Part shown: in pieces, positions 24,865 through 33,975 of the stretch
How the letters are laid out: every line of letters starts with the position of its first letter
How positions within the stretch are numbered: position 1 is the stretch's first letter
DNA from: Streptomyces sp. NBC_00236
GTDB lineage: Bacteria > Actinomycetota > Actinomycetes > Streptomycetales > Streptomycetaceae
DNA: 64,000 bases
Assembly (NCBI RefSeq): GCF_036195045.1
Contig: NZ_CP108100.1
Span: forward strand, 8,122,001 to 8,186,000
Direction of reading: 5' to 3'
Notes under the pieces: generated by a model
Told to the model about the DNA's origin: nothing
Database searches by the model: none
What the model saw: only the letters and a program-made list of their open reading frames with translations
Position numbers and translations under genes: made by a program

Positions 24865-24905
24865 TGCAACGCGCGGGTTGCGCGTGAAACCTCGTTGTGC
24901 AACCC
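24865..24905. promoter_or_regulatory. cluster of GCAAC/GTTGC half-sites before SRPBCC-arsR
   Basis: GTGCAAC (24865), GGGTTGC (24875-24881) and GCAACCC (24899-24905) form overlapping inverted repeats upstream of the SRPBCC gene. They are a candidate operator for the ArsR protein encoded by the second gene of that operon. Confidence 0.4.
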
Positions 24906-24949
24906 TGGAGTTGCAAGTTCGAATGGCGACGAGACAAGGAAGTCAGCTC

Positions 24950-25396
24950 ATGAGCGAGGACCGGATCGAACGCGAAACCCTGATCGAGGCGTCCCTGGAG
25001 CGCGTCTGGTCACTGGTGGCCCAGCCCGGCTTCTGGGTGGCCGACAAGGCGAGCCTGCCGGGCACCGTGGCACGGGAAGGGGAATCGATGGTGGCGAAGC
25101 ACGCGGAGCACGGCGACTTCCCGGTGCGTGTGGAGAAGGTCAGGCCGCCGACGTTCCTGGCATACCGCTGGACCAGCGCGTTCCCGGGCGAGGAACTGCG
25201 TGAGGACAACAGCACCCTCGTGGAGTTCACCCTGACCCAGGAGGGTGACCGGACGCGGCTGCGCGTCGTCGAGAGCGGGTTCGCGGCGCTGGCGGGTTCC
25301 GAGGAACTGCGCAGTCAGAACCTCAAGGACCACACCGGAGGCTGGCCCCTGGAGCTCGACGCGCTCAAGACGCGTGCCGAACAGCCCGCCACATGA
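24950..25396 (+). CDS. SRPBCC (AHSA1-like) domain protein
   Basis: 148 residues of the START/AHSA1 fold: an N-terminal strand (RIERETLIEASLERVWSLVA), a hydrophobic cavity fold, and a C-terminal long helix (SQNLKDHTGGWPLELDALKT). Such proteins bind small hydrophobic ligands. The stop overlaps the ATG of the arsR gene (ATGA), the standard SRPBCC-ArsR arrangement. The ligand is unknown. Confidence 0.9.
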   Translation: MSEDRIERETLIEASLERVWSLVAQPGFWVADKASLPGTVAREGESMVAKHAEHGDFPVRVEKVRPPTFLAYRWTSAFPGEELREDNSTLVEFTLTQEGDRTRLRVVESGFAALAGSEELRSQNLKDHTGGWPLELDALKTRAEQPAT

Positions 25397-25761
25397 CGGA
25401 AGAACGTACCGGCGCCGCCGACGCCGTGAGTCATGTCCTCGGCGCCCTCGCCGATCCGACGCGCCGCCAGTTGCTCGATCTGCTCGCGGCACGGGGCGAG
25501 GCCACCGCGACCACCCTGGCCGAGCGGCTTCCCGTCTCACGGCAGGCGGTGGTCAAGCACCTCGCCGTCCTGGATGCCGCCGAGCTGGTCTCCGGCACCC
25601 GGGTCGGACGCGAGGTGCGGTACGCGGTACGGCCTGCGGCGCTCGACGCGACGGCACGGTGGATGGCCTCCCTGGCTGCCGACTGGGACCGGCGGCTGGC
25701 ACACATCAAACGCGTCGCCGAGGCGGCGGAGCGGGACGCGCGGCCAACGCGGCCCGAGTGA
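25393..25761 (+). CDS. ArsR family transcriptional regulator
   Basis: 122 residues. A winged helix (ALADPTRRQLLDLLAARGEA, LAERLPVSRQAVVKHLAVLD) is of the non-metal subtype: no metal-site CxC motif is present. It is translationally coupled to the SRPBCC gene and probably autoregulates the pair. Confidence 0.93.
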   Translation: MTEERTGAADAVSHVLGALADPTRRQLLDLLAARGEATATTLAERLPVSRQAVVKHLAVLDAAELVSGTRVGREVRYAVRPAALDATARWMASLAADWDRRLAHIKRVAEAAERDARPTRPE

Positions 25762-25861
25762 GGCGGAATACGGGCCCTGCCCGGGGGGAAGGGGAACCCG
25801 GACCTGCCCGGTAGGCGTCGTGTCCTGCGGCACTACGGCGAGCGGGGGAGGGGGAGAGCCC

Positions 25862-26395
25862 GTGGAGACCAGGGACATCATCCGGCTGATGGGGCGCCGG
25901 ACCGTACTGCGGTACGTGATGGCGGGGTTCGTGGCCGCCGCGGTCTCCGCCTGCTCACGTGACGGGGGTTCGACCGACGTGAGGTTCCGGACGTTGGGGG
26001 CGTTCCTCGACGGCAGCTGGGAGTTCGAGGCGGAGAACGGAGCCGGCGCCCGCATCGCGGTGTCGAAGGAGGGCGACTGGCTCATGACGGGAGGCGGTGT
26101 GGACAGTCCCTGGTCGGAGGAAGGTACGTGGGCTCTCGACGCCGGCCGCCTGTCGGTGACGATGACCGGACGCCGGTCGCATGTCGTCCAGGACGTGCCC
26201 GACGACGTGGAGAAGGCGCTGGCCGGCGCCTACACCGTGTCGGGCGGACTGACCGACGACCAGGACACGGGCTATCGCCGGATGCGGGTCGGCCGCGCCG
26301 AGGGGAAGGTGGTGCTGACGTTCCCCGATGAACGTGCGGACGGCTGGATCCGGGTGGTCACCTGTACCCGGGTGAAGACCGCGGAGGCTCCCTGA
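25862..26395 (+). CDS. putative Tat-exported lipoprotein of unknown function
   Basis: 177 residues. The N terminus has a twin-arginine-like MGRRTVLRYVMAGFVAAAVS followed by a lipobox ending VSAC. The mature part (LDGSWEFEAENGAGARIAVS, then a Trp-rich beta stretch) looks like a small beta-sandwich. The GTG at 25862 has a purine-rich GGGGGAGAG upstream. No known domain was recognised. It converges with the DUF3558 lipoprotein gene. Confidence 0.7.
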   Translation: METRDIIRLMGRRTVLRYVMAGFVAAAVSACSRDGGSTDVRFRTLGAFLDGSWEFEAENGAGARIAVSKEGDWLMTGGGVDSPWSEEGTWALDAGRLSVTMTGRRSHVVQDVPDDVEKALAGAYTVSGGLTDDQDTGYRRMRVGRAEGKVVLTFPDERADGWIRVVTCTRVKTAEAP

Positions 26396-26459
26396 CGGAG
26401 GTGCGGCAGCCGGGAACGACCGTGCCGGCCCTGCCCCCGTTCACGTCCGGCCCTCGTGC

Positions 26460-26511
26460 GACGAGCGGGCGCCCTGTTCCCACCCGTGGGAAAGCAGGGC
26501 GCCCGCTCGTC
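26460..26511. terminator. bidirectional terminator between two lipoprotein genes
   Basis: Perfect 17-bp arms (26460-26476 and 26495-26511), with a smaller inner stem TTCCCACCCGTGGGAA, between convergent genes. Confidence 0.9.
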
Positions 26512-26512
26512 G

Positions 26513-27214
26513 TCATGCCCGACCGGCCATACGGGCGCTCAGGGTCCGGACCACCTCGGTCAGGACCTTGTCCCGCCAGTTCCTGTCGGCCTCCGGGTAC
26601 TCTCCGACACCGTCCGCGGTCGAGGATCCGCTCACCTCGAACTCGTACGGCCCCTGGTGGCAGACCAGTTGGTCATCGTCCTCGACGAAACACCCCGTCG
26701 GGCCGAGCGAGGCGCCGAGGTCCCGGTACTTCTCGGGGTCCTGGCCGCCGTTCTTCGCCGCGTACTCCTGGTCCTTCGCGTAACCCTTCGCCACGAGGGC
26801 CGGGTCGGCGACGCTCTGGAACACGATGCGGACGTTGCTGTTGTGCTCGCTCTCGTACTCGTCCGGCAGACCGAACGCGGTTTTGCAGCCACCCTTCGGG
26901 ACGTCGCCCGTGGTCCCCGGGGCCGACTCCGCGAGCGGGTTGAAGTTGAGGACGGTGACCTTGATGGGTTCACGCTCGAAGTCCTCCGCCTGCGGCAGGA
27001 TCGCGCGGATCTCCTCGTCGCTCAAGGCCTGGCACGCGTCGGGCCACTGTGCCACAGGGAGCGAACTGCCTTGAGGCGGCTGTGCGTCGAGCCGGGCGCC
27101 GGACGGCTTCGCTGACCCGAACTCCAGCGGCGGTACGTCGGTGCCGCATCCGGTCAGCACGACAGCCGCGGATGCGACTGCCATGGCGCCCAGGGGGATG
27201 CGGTTCCGGTTCAT
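26513..27214 (-). CDS. DUF3558 family lipoprotein
   Basis: 233 residues. The signal peptide ends in a lipobox (VVLTGC), giving a membrane-anchored extracytoplasmic protein. The mature region shows the DUF3558 pattern of conserved cysteines (WPDACQALSDEEI, KGGCKTAFGL, PTGCFVEDDDQLVCHQG). This actinobacterial family has no firmly assigned function. The ATG at 27214 sits directly before the signal peptide; earlier in-frame starts lack one. Confidence 0.85.
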   Translation of the reverse strand: MNRNRIPLGAMAVASAAVVLTGCGTDVPPLEFGSAKPSGARLDAQPPQGSSLPVAQWPDACQALSDEEIRAILPQAEDFEREPIKVTVLNFNPLAESAPGTTGDVPKGGCKTAFGLPDEYESEHNSNVRIVFQSVADPALVAKGYAKDQEYAAKNGGQDPEKYRDLGASLGPTGCFVEDDDQLVCHQGPYEFEVSGSSTADGVGEYPEADRNWRDKVLTEVVRTLSARMAGRA

Positions 27215-27889
27215 TGTCGGCACGTCTGACTCCGGTCTGAGGCTGGGTACTTGATGTGTCACTCATAGGAATACGACAGATGCGACCCGGTGTGCGAGGT
27301 GAATGCGCGGCGGGATGCGGGGAGTAGCCGCGCTGGCCGGGCGGCCGGGTGCGGAAGCCGGCGCTGAGCGGCGGCGTCTTCGGCGCGCACCGTACGCCCG
27401 TGAGGGAAGAGCGGCGCCGGGTGTTCGTCAGCGGCATCACCGAACGGGTTGTTGCCGGACAGCGGCGCGGCGATATACGGGAAGCGGCCGAGGGCGCCCG
27501 GCGCGCGGTCACCGCCGCGGCCGCCGGGATGACCGCCACGCCTCAGGATCGATGTGGTTCACAAGCATGTCTATGTTTCAGATACATGTCCATTGACGTG
27601 AACATGGTCGACGCCTAGGGTTATGGAAAGCGCTTGCACGACCTGATGAACGTTCCTCTCCGTGAGACCCCGTTCATGGACTCGAACAAACACGGTGCCA
27701 TGACCGATGCCTCGACAGAAGGGCGCTCACGCTTCTTCCCTGACGTGGCCGCGGTTGCGCCCGCACCGACATCGCCAAGCCGGCAGCACGGTTGCCCGGT
27801 CCGCCGCCCCACCCAGAGGCGGACCCCGCAACCGCACGAACGCGCCACACCAACTCGTCGAACGAACCAACCCCACCTGGAGTCGAACG
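27215..27889. other. long regulatory region before the pectate lyase gene
   Basis: 675 bp without an intact gene between divergent genes. It holds the promoter and LacI-type operator at 27593-27639 and then a leader of about 250 bp before the pectate lyase start. Confidence 0.6.
27593..27639 (+). promoter_or_regulatory. promoter with overlapping LacI-type operator
   Basis: TTGACG (27593-27598), a 17-bp spacer and TAGGGT (27616-27621) form a good housekeeping-type promoter. TGGAAAGCGCTTGCAC at 27624-27639 covers the expected start site and has the central CG dyad (AAGCGCTT) of LacI-family or cre-like operators. This suggests repression by a sugar-responsive LacI protein not encoded next to the gene. 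Confidence 0.7.
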
Positions 27890-29110
27890 ATGCAGATCAA
27901 ACCCGTCATCGCTTGCGTCAGCCTGCTGGCAGGCTCACTGGCCGCCGTGAGCGGCGCGACCGCTCAGGCGGCGCCCACCCTGCACCGGGCCGGAGCATCA
28001 CCCGCGGTCTCCGCGCCGCTGGACGCCGCCGCCCTCTACGTGGCGCCGGACGGCACCGACGGCGCAGCCGGAACGGAGGCTGACCCGACGACACTGGCCT
28101 CGGCCATCAGCCGCGTCGACTCCGGCGGCACGGTCTACCTGCGCGGCGGTACGTACCACTACGCGCAGACCGTCACCATCCCGCCGGGCAACGACGGTTC
28201 GTCGAGTGCCCGCACCACCCTCGCGGCCTACCCGGGCGAAAGCCCGGTGCTGAACTTCGCGGAGATGAGCGAGGACCCGGCCAACCGAGGGCTCGCCGTG
28301 AACGGGGACTTCTGGCACATCAACGGCATCGTCGTCGAACACGCCGGCGACAACGGGATCTTCGTCGGCGGCAGCAACAACGTCGTCGAACGCGTCGTGA
28401 CACGCTTCAACCACGACTCGGGGCTGCAGATCTCACGGATCGCCTCGACCACCCCGGACGACGAGTGGCCCGCCAACAACCTCATCCTGAGCTCGGAGTC
28501 GCACGACAACGCCGACTCCGACGGCGAGGACGCCGACGGCTTCGCCTCCAAGCTCACTTCCGGCCCCGGGAACGTCTTCCGCTACACGGTGTCCCACCAC
28601 AACATCGACGACGGCTGGGACCTCTACACCAAGAACGAGACCGGCCCCATCGGCCCGGTGACCATCGAGGACTCCCTCTCCTACAGCAACGGCACGCTCT
28701 CGGACGGGACCGTGAACGCCGACGGTGACCGCAACGGCTTCAAGCTCGGCGGCGACGACATCGAGGTCGACCACGTCGTACGCCGCAACATCGCCTACGA
28801 CAACGGCCATCACGGATTCACGTACAACAGCAACCCCGGCTCGATGACGGTGTCCGACAACGTCGCCGTCGACAACGAGGAGCGCAACTTCTCCTTCGAC
28901 AAGGGCACTTCCGTCTACCGCAACAACACCTCCTGCCGCAGTGACGACGGGTCGAACGACAAGACGGTCGGCGACGCCGACAGTTCGAACCAGTTCTGGA
29001 CCGGCTCGAACGGCTCCCGCTGCTCCGCGTACGACGGACCCCTGGACTGGTCGTTCGCTGCGGACGGCCACCTCGTCGTGACGTTCGGCGGAACGGCCGT
29101 GACCCCGTAA
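27890..29110 (+). CDS. secreted pectate lyase, polysaccharide lyase family 9
   Basis: 406 residues with a signal peptide (VIACVSLLAGSLAAVSGATA). The N-terminal part of the mature protein has the LYVAPDGTDGAAGTEADPTT entry strand, and the body is a parallel beta-helix with Asn ladders (HNIDDGWDLYTKNETGPIGP; NADGDRNGFKLGGDD; SFDKGTSVYRNNTS). Conserved Asp residues for calcium and a Lys in GFKLGG, the likely catalytic base region, fit PL9. It should cleave pectate by beta-elimination outside the cell. ATG 27890 has GGAG 7 bp upstream. Confidence 0.88.
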   Translation: MQIKPVIACVSLLAGSLAAVSGATAQAAPTLHRAGASPAVSAPLDAAALYVAPDGTDGAAGTEADPTTLASAISRVDSGGTVYLRGGTYHYAQTVTIPPGNDGSSSARTTLAAYPGESPVLNFAEMSEDPANRGLAVNGDFWHINGIVVEHAGDNGIFVGGSNNVVERVVTRFNHDSGLQISRIASTTPDDEWPANNLILSSESHDNADSDGEDADGFASKLTSGPGNVFRYTVSHHNIDDGWDLYTKNETGPIGPVTIEDSLSYSNGTLSDGTVNADGDRNGFKLGGDDIEVDHVVRRNIAYDNGHHGFTYNSNPGSMTVSDNVAVDNEERNFSFDKGTSVYRNNTSCRSDDGSNDKTVGDADSSNQFWTGSNGSRCSAYDGPLDWSFAADGHLVVTFGGTAVTP

Positions 29111-29121
29111 CCCACCGACGG

Positions 29122-29160
29122 GCGGTGGAGGGCGGGGCCGCCGGCCCGGCCCTCCACCGC
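29122..29160. terminator. bidirectional terminator after the pectate lyase gene
   Basis: 12-bp arms GCGGTGGAGGGC (29122-29133) and its complement (29149-29160), with further GC-rich pairing inside, between convergent genes. Confidence 0.8.
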
Positions 29161-29181
29161 GCGCGAGCAGCCGGCGGACGG

Positions 29182-30558
29182 TCAGCGCAGGATGCCGAGC
29201 CTGCGGACAGTCCTCAGCCAGGACGGGAACTCCGACAGGAGCCGGTCGTACAGCTCCGCGTCAGGGACCGTCTCGATGTCGTCCGCGGCGAAGAAGCCGA
29301 CGTTGTCGACCCGTCGGCCGGGCAAGGTGTCGAAGCGTTCCAGCACCCCGTACTGCGACCGGCCGAGGCCGATGAACTGCCAGAAGACCGGCTCCTCCAC
29401 CGCCGCACGCAGCTCCCGCTCGATCTCGTCGTTGCGGTACACGCCTCCGTCCGAGAAGAACAGGACTAGGGTCGGTTCGGGCACCGGATGGTCGCGCACG
29501 AAGGCGCGCACTTCGGCGATGACCTTCTGCTCCTCGTTCTGGATCCCGACCGCGCGCATGTCGACCTGCCCCGGACGCAGACCCCTCGGCGGCTTCCTGC
29601 GGCCGAAGAGACCGACCTGTCCGACGCGCACGTGCAGCGCGAGCCACTCGGGCAGTTCACCGACCACGAGGTCGGGCAGCCGGGCGGGATTGCTGGCGAA
29701 CGTCCAGGCCTGCATCTCCCCGTCGTCGTCGAGCTGGGCCGCGACGGCCGCCATCCGTTCGGTGACACCGGCCATGGTGCCGCGTGTGTAGAGGCCGCCC
29801 ATCGATCCGGACGCGTCGAGCACGAGGATGACGCGTGCGGTCAGCCGGGGCAGGCCGTGCTTGGTCAGGCTGACGGCGATCTGCTGTTTGCGCAGCGACA
29901 GGCGCTTGCGCATGTCGACCGGCAGATTCTCCTCGCCCTTGGTGAGCCGGATCAAGGGCTCCGCCCGGCCGGCCGGGGGTGGCACGGGGACCGCGGGCAG
30001 GACCGGAGCGGGGCGCGGTGCCGTCGGGGCGGCGGAAGGCCGTTCCTCGTCGACGCTGATTCCGAAGTCCGTCGCCAGCCCGGCCAGACCGTCCGTGTAT
30101 CCCTGGCCGACGGCGCGGAACTTCCACCCGCCGGCGCGCCGGTAGAGCTCGCCGCTCACGTAGGCGGTCTCCGCGCCGGCCTCCATGTCGAAGCGGGCCA
30201 ACTCGACACCGGACGCCGCGTCGAACAGCCGCAGATGAAGGCCGGGGACCTGCCCGAAGGTCCCACCGTCGACCGAAGCACACAGAGCGACCCGCTCGAT
30301 GTCCGGTCCCAGCCCGCCCAGATCGACATGGAGCGAGTCGGCCGCCGCCTGCTTGCCGAGGTGACGTACGGCGCCGGACGCATGCCGCGGCTGGTTGTAG
30401 AAGACGAAGTCGTCGTCGGACCGGACCCGTCCGCCGCTCGCCAGCAGCAGCGCGGAGGCATCCACATCCGGCACGCCGGACCCCGGCGACCAGCCCAGGA
30501 CGGCTCTCACGGTGGATGCCGTCACCGGCATGTTGGCGCCCTTGCTCAGTGTCGTCAC
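29182..30558 (-). CDS. TerD domain plus vWA domain protein (TerF-like)
   Basis: 458 residues. Residues 1-170 are a TerD domain: a TLSKGAN start, [19 protein letters not shown], and the calcium-binding style FYNQP and [12 protein letters not shown] segments. A Pro-rich linker (about 180-200) leads to a vWA domain with an intact metal site, LDASGSMGG (Asp248, Ser250, Ser252). The architecture is that of TerF, part of stress/phage/tellurite response modules. No other ter genes are adjacent. GTG 30558 gives the canonical TerD N terminus. Confidence 0.9.
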   Translation of the reverse strand: MTTLSKGANMPVTASTVRAVLGWSPGSGVPDVDASALLLASGGRVRSDDDFVFYNQPRHASGAVRHLGKQAAADSLHVDLGGLGPDIERVALCASVDGGTFGQVPGLHLRLFDAASGVELARFDMEAGAETAYVSGELYRRAGGWKFRAVGQGYTDGLAGLATDFGISVDEERPSAAPTAPRPAPVLPAVPVPPPAGRAEPLIRLTKGEENLPVDMRKRLSLRKQQIAVSLTKHGLPRLTARVILVLDASGSMGGLYTRGTMAGVTERMAAVAAQLDDDGEMQAWTFASNPARLPDLVVGELPEWLALHVRVGQVGLFGRRKPPRGLRPGQVDMRAVGIQNEEQKVIAEVRAFVRDHPVPEPTLVLFFSDGGVYRNDEIERELRAAVEEPVFWQFIGLGRSQYGVLERFDTLPGRRVDNVGFFAADDIETVPDAELYDRLLSEFPSWLRTVRRLGILR

Positions 30559-30627
30559 AAGGACAGTCTGCCTGCCACCTCGATGACATGACCCCCGAGG
30601 TGCGACCACCGTACGACGGAACGGTGC

Positions 30628-31827
30628 TCAGCGTGGCGTGACCGAACCGTCGTAGACGTTGCCCGGCGTGACGACTTCGGTGACGGCCCGGGCGAGCAGC
30701 GTGGACGGCTCCTGGGACCCGCTGGTGATATCCGTATTGATCATGATGACCAGGGTGGCCTTCTGCGAGGGCAGGTACACGGTCACGGTCTCGTACCCCG
30801 GCAGGGAACCGTTGTGTCCGATCCACCCGCCGGTCTCGAAGATGCCGAGTCCGTAGCTCAAGCCCGGAATGCCCGTGGGAAGAGTCCTGAGCCGCTGCGC
30901 CTGTGTCGCCGGGCTCAGCAGTTCTCCGGTGGCGACGATCTTCGCCCACCGGCGGAGGTCCTGCAGATCGGAGATCATCGCACCGGCGGCCCATGCCCAG
31001 CTGGGATTCCAGTCCGTGGCGTCCTCGGTCTCACCGCTCAGCGTCTGGTCGGTGTAGCCGCGCGGGTGCGGGTCCGGGAACCCTGGACCCGTCGGGAAGA
31101 GCGTGTGGCGCAGGTGGGACGGGCGGAGCACCCGGTTACGGATGACGTCCTCGATCCGATGGCCGCTGACCTTCTCGATCACCAGGCCGAGCAGGACGAG
31201 GTTGGAATTGGAGTACTGGAACTGGGCGCCCGGCTCGAAGGTGTTCCGGTGCTTCATGCCGTACGCGAGCAGTTCCCGCGGGGTGAAGTGGCGCTGCGGG
31301 TTGCTGAGCAGGTCGTGGATGAAGTCCGCGTCGGCGGTGTACGGGAACAGACCGCTGCGCATCTCCGCGAGATGACGGAGCGTGATCCGGTTGCCGTTGC
31401 GGACCCCGGGGACGTACCTGGAGATCGGGTCGTCCAGCCGCACCCGATGGTCGTCGACGAGTTCGAGCAGAGCGGTGACGGTGAAGGTCTTGGTCTCGCT
31501 GCCGATACGGATGTAGGAGTCGGCGGCCATCGGTTCGCGGGTGGCGGTGTCGGCGACGCCGGTCGCGCGGACGTAGCTGCCCTTGCCCGGCATCCACAGC
31601 CCGACGACGACACCGGGAATGCCGGCCTGCTTGCGGACGTCCGCGATGGCCTTGTCCAGCCGGGCGTTCACCTCGGGACCGAGGCCACCGGGCGGGCAGT
31701 CGTCCCGGCCGTGCCGGTCGACGCCCACGGCATGCACCGCCGGAGCGGAGCCCATCGCCATGGGCGCCAGCAGGGTCGCCACGAGCGATGCGGCGGCGAA
31801 CAGGCGTCGAGCGGAGATACGTCGCAT
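30628..31827 (-). CDS. secreted serine hydrolase (class C beta-lactamase/DD-peptidase fold)
   Basis: 399 residues with a cleavable signal peptide (ISARRLFAAASLVATLLAPM). Active-site motifs are Ser-x2-Lys in GSETKTF, Tyr-Ser-Asn in FQYSNSN, and HNG near the C terminus (GWIGHNGSLPG). This is the D-alanyl-D-alanine carboxypeptidase/esterase group common in Streptomyces. It may act on peptidoglycan peptides or other amides/esters outside the cell. The ATG at 31827 starts the signal peptide. Confidence 0.92.
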   Translation of the reverse strand: MRRISARRLFAAASLVATLLAPMAMGSAPAVHAVGVDRHGRDDCPPGGLGPEVNARLDKAIADVRKQAGIPGVVVGLWMPGKGSYVRATGVADTATREPMAADSYIRIGSETKTFTVTALLELVDDHRVRLDDPISRYVPGVRNGNRITLRHLAEMRSGLFPYTADADFIHDLLSNPQRHFTPRELLAYGMKHRNTFEPGAQFQYSNSNLVLLGLVIEKVSGHRIEDVIRNRVLRPSHLRHTLFPTGPGFPDPHPRGYTDQTLSGETEDATDWNPSWAWAAGAMISDLQDLRRWAKIVATGELLSPATQAQRLRTLPTGIPGLSYGLGIFETGGWIGHNGSLPGYETVTVYLPSQKATLVIMINTDITSGSQEPSTLLARAVTEVVTPGNVYDGSVTPR

Positions 31828-32046
31828 GTCAGGGTGCCTCGTCCAGGTCGGGGAGCGGAGGGCAACATCACCACCCGCACCCCGTACGGAAGGCCGCGCC
31901 GGAGGCGCGCTCCGGTGATTCCACTCGTTCGGAGCCCACCGGATCACCGGAGCGGCCCTGACCCGCACCCGGCAACGTCCCCGCACCGCCGTTCGGTCGG
32001 CCCAGGACCGCGGGCAGGCGCGCGCCGGCCGCCCGTGCGCCGCGGG

Positions 32047-32658
32047 CTACGGCAGCCACGCCGCTTCCGGGTCGCCGAAGAGCGCGTCGGGGGAGGCGAG
32101 GGACACGGTGCGAAGTGGCGCGTCCATCCAGGCGGGAACGACCGGCACGCCCGTGATGTGCTCCAGCAGGGCGAAGGATTCGGAGTCCAGAGTCTCCAAG
32201 TGGAACGGGATCCCGGCCGCCCAGGCGGGAATTCCGGGCGCCGGCTCCATCCAGGCGGCGTCACCCACGACCGAGGGGTCGAACATTCCGTCCACACGCC
32301 CGTCGCGTGCGTGCATGACCTGATGCTGGGCGAGGACGTTGTGATGGATGCTGAAGAACTCGCCACCGTCCGACGAGGCGCGCCTGGCGATTTCCGGAAT
32401 GCTGCCGTGGAACCCCCACTCGATGGCGATGACGTGCTTCTCCACGGTGACGACCCGCAGAAGAGCGCGGTCCGCGTGGACGTGGTCCGCCTGCTCGTCG
32501 GCCGCCTCGGCGAACGTCATGACCCGGGACCCGGCCGGTTCGCCGCCGAACGCCCGGATCACCTCTTCCTCAGTCTTCCCCGTGACCACGGAGAGCGTGT
32601 ATGTCTCCCACTCGGCCGCATCGGCCCACGCGTACGCGGCGACAAGGTCTTCCCACAC
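32047..32658 (-). CDS. DUF6461-like protein of unknown function
   Basis: About 203 residues, soluble, Trp-rich and acidic (WEDLVAAYAWADAAEWETYT, VIAIEWGFHGSIPEIARRA). The layout resembles the actinobacterial DUF6461 proteins, which have no known role. The assignment is tentative. GTG 32658 has GGGGAGG 5 bp upstream and was preferred over an upstream ATG at 32748. Confidence 0.65.
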   Translation of the reverse strand: MWEDLVAAYAWADAAEWETYTLSVVTGKTEEEVIRAFGGEPAGSRVMTFAEAADEQADHVHADRALLRVVTVEKHVIAIEWGFHGSIPEIARRASSDGGEFFSIHHNVLAQHQVMHARDGRVDGMFDPSVVGDAAWMEPAPGIPAWAAGIPFHLETLDSESFALLEHITGVPVVPAWMDAPLRTVSLASPDALFGDPEAAWLP

Positions 32659-32808
32659 CACAGCCTCCCCTGACGAACACCGGCGGCTGACGCGCTGACC
32701 GTTCCCGCCCATGGCGCCGCACTCTATCCAGCCCGCGACGCCTGACACGGCCCGCAGCCCCGGCCGGGGACGGCTGTCTCGATGCCGCCCCCACCGGTGC
32801 CGGGCGCC

Positions 32809-33975
32809 TCAGTCGTGGCGCAGGCTCGTGACCAGGTCACGAGGCAGGCCATGGGTGTCGTGGAGGTAGTGGAGGTCGTCCTCCGTGAGCCGACCTCGGA
32901 ACCGCGGCCGGGCGAGCACCTGCCGGCCGCGCTCCATGAGGAGTCCGAACCGGCGCTCCTCGTCGAGCAGCACCTGATGGACGTCGGCCGGCGGCAGTTC
33001 CTGCCGGAAGTGGTCCAGGGTGTGGCGGACCAGGTCGTCCGGCAGGTCGGCGAGACCGTACGAGGGATCCTGCCGCCACAGAGCGGTGAGGACCCGCCGT
33101 ACCAGGCGGCGCAGTACGTAGCCCCGCCCGGTGTTGGCCGGACGCACGCCGTCGCCCAGCACCACGACGGCCGAGCGCAGATGGTCGATGACCAGGCGCA
33201 GCGACGGTTCGTCCAGTTGCCACAGCGGCGGAACCAGGCGACGCCACGGCTCGAAGAGGTCCGACTCGAACACGGACGACTTGCCCTGGAGCAGGGTGGC
33301 CAGCCGCTCCAGGCCGAGCCCGGTGTCGACGTTCCGCTGGGGAAGAGGCACCAGGGACCCGTCGTCGAGCCGGCGGTGCCTCATCATCACGTGGTTCCAC
33401 ACCTCCACCCAGCGGTCGTCCTGGGTCGGCGTCGACCGGGGCGGGCCGTCGCCGCTCCACAGGAAGATCTCCGAGTCGGGACCGCACGGTCCGACATCCC
33501 CGTTGGACCACCAGTTCTCCTCCACGGTGAGCTCGACGGGGACCCCGCGGTCCTGCCACAGCTGAAGGGACGGGGTGTCCCGTTCGCACTGGCTGTCGCC
33601 GGCGTAGACGGTGGCGTGCAGCAGACCGGGATCGATGCCCAGGGCCTCGGTGAGCAGCCCGTACCCCCAGTCGAGGCTGAGCGGACCTTCGTAGTCGCCG
33701 AGTGACCAGGTGCCGAGCATCTCGAAGACCGTCAGGTGAGTGGCGTCGCCGATCTCTTCCAGATCCGTGGTGCGCAGACAGCGCTGTACGTTGACCAGCC
33801 GCCCGCCCAGTGGATGGGGGCGGCCCTCCAGGTACGGAGTAAGGGGGTGCATGCCGGAGGTGGTGAACAGGACGGGGTCGCCCGGTGGGGGCAGCAGCGT
33901 CGAGCCGACGATCCGGTGATGACCGCGCTCCTCGAAGTACTCGACGAACGTGCTGACCAGTTTTTCCGTATGCAT
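32809..33975 (-). CDS. free-standing alanyl-tRNA synthetase catalytic domain paralogue
   Basis: 388 residues, against about 880-900 for full AlaRS. The class II catalytic core and start of the tRNA-recognition domain are present: FVEYFEERGHHRIVGSTLLP (motif 1 region), FTTSGMHPLTPYLEGRPHP, RCLRTTDLEEIGDATHLTVF (motif 2), VEVWNHVMM, and DTGLGLERLA (motif 3). The editing and C-Ala domains are missing. The frame ends cleanly rather than by obvious truncation. ATG 33975 has AAGGAG 7 bp upstream. It may alanylate something other than tRNA or a special tRNA; the housekeeping AlaRS must be elsewhere. Confidence 0.88.
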   Translation of the reverse strand: MHTEKLVSTFVEYFEERGHHRIVGSTLLPPPGDPVLFTTSGMHPLTPYLEGRPHPLGGRLVNVQRCLRTTDLEEIGDATHLTVFEMLGTWSLGDYEGPLSLDWGYGLLTEALGIDPGLLHATVYAGDSQCERDTPSLQLWQDRGVPVELTVEENWWSNGDVGPCGPDSEIFLWSGDGPPRSTPTQDDRWVEVWNHVMMRHRRLDDGSLVPLPQRNVDTGLGLERLATLLQGKSSVFESDLFEPWRRLVPPLWQLDEPSLRLVIDHLRSAVVVLGDGVRPANTGRGYVLRRLVRRVLTALWRQDPSYGLADLPDDLVRHTLDHFRQELPPADVHQVLLDEERRFGLLMERGRQVLARPRFRGRLTEDDLHYLHDTHGLPRDLVTSLRHD

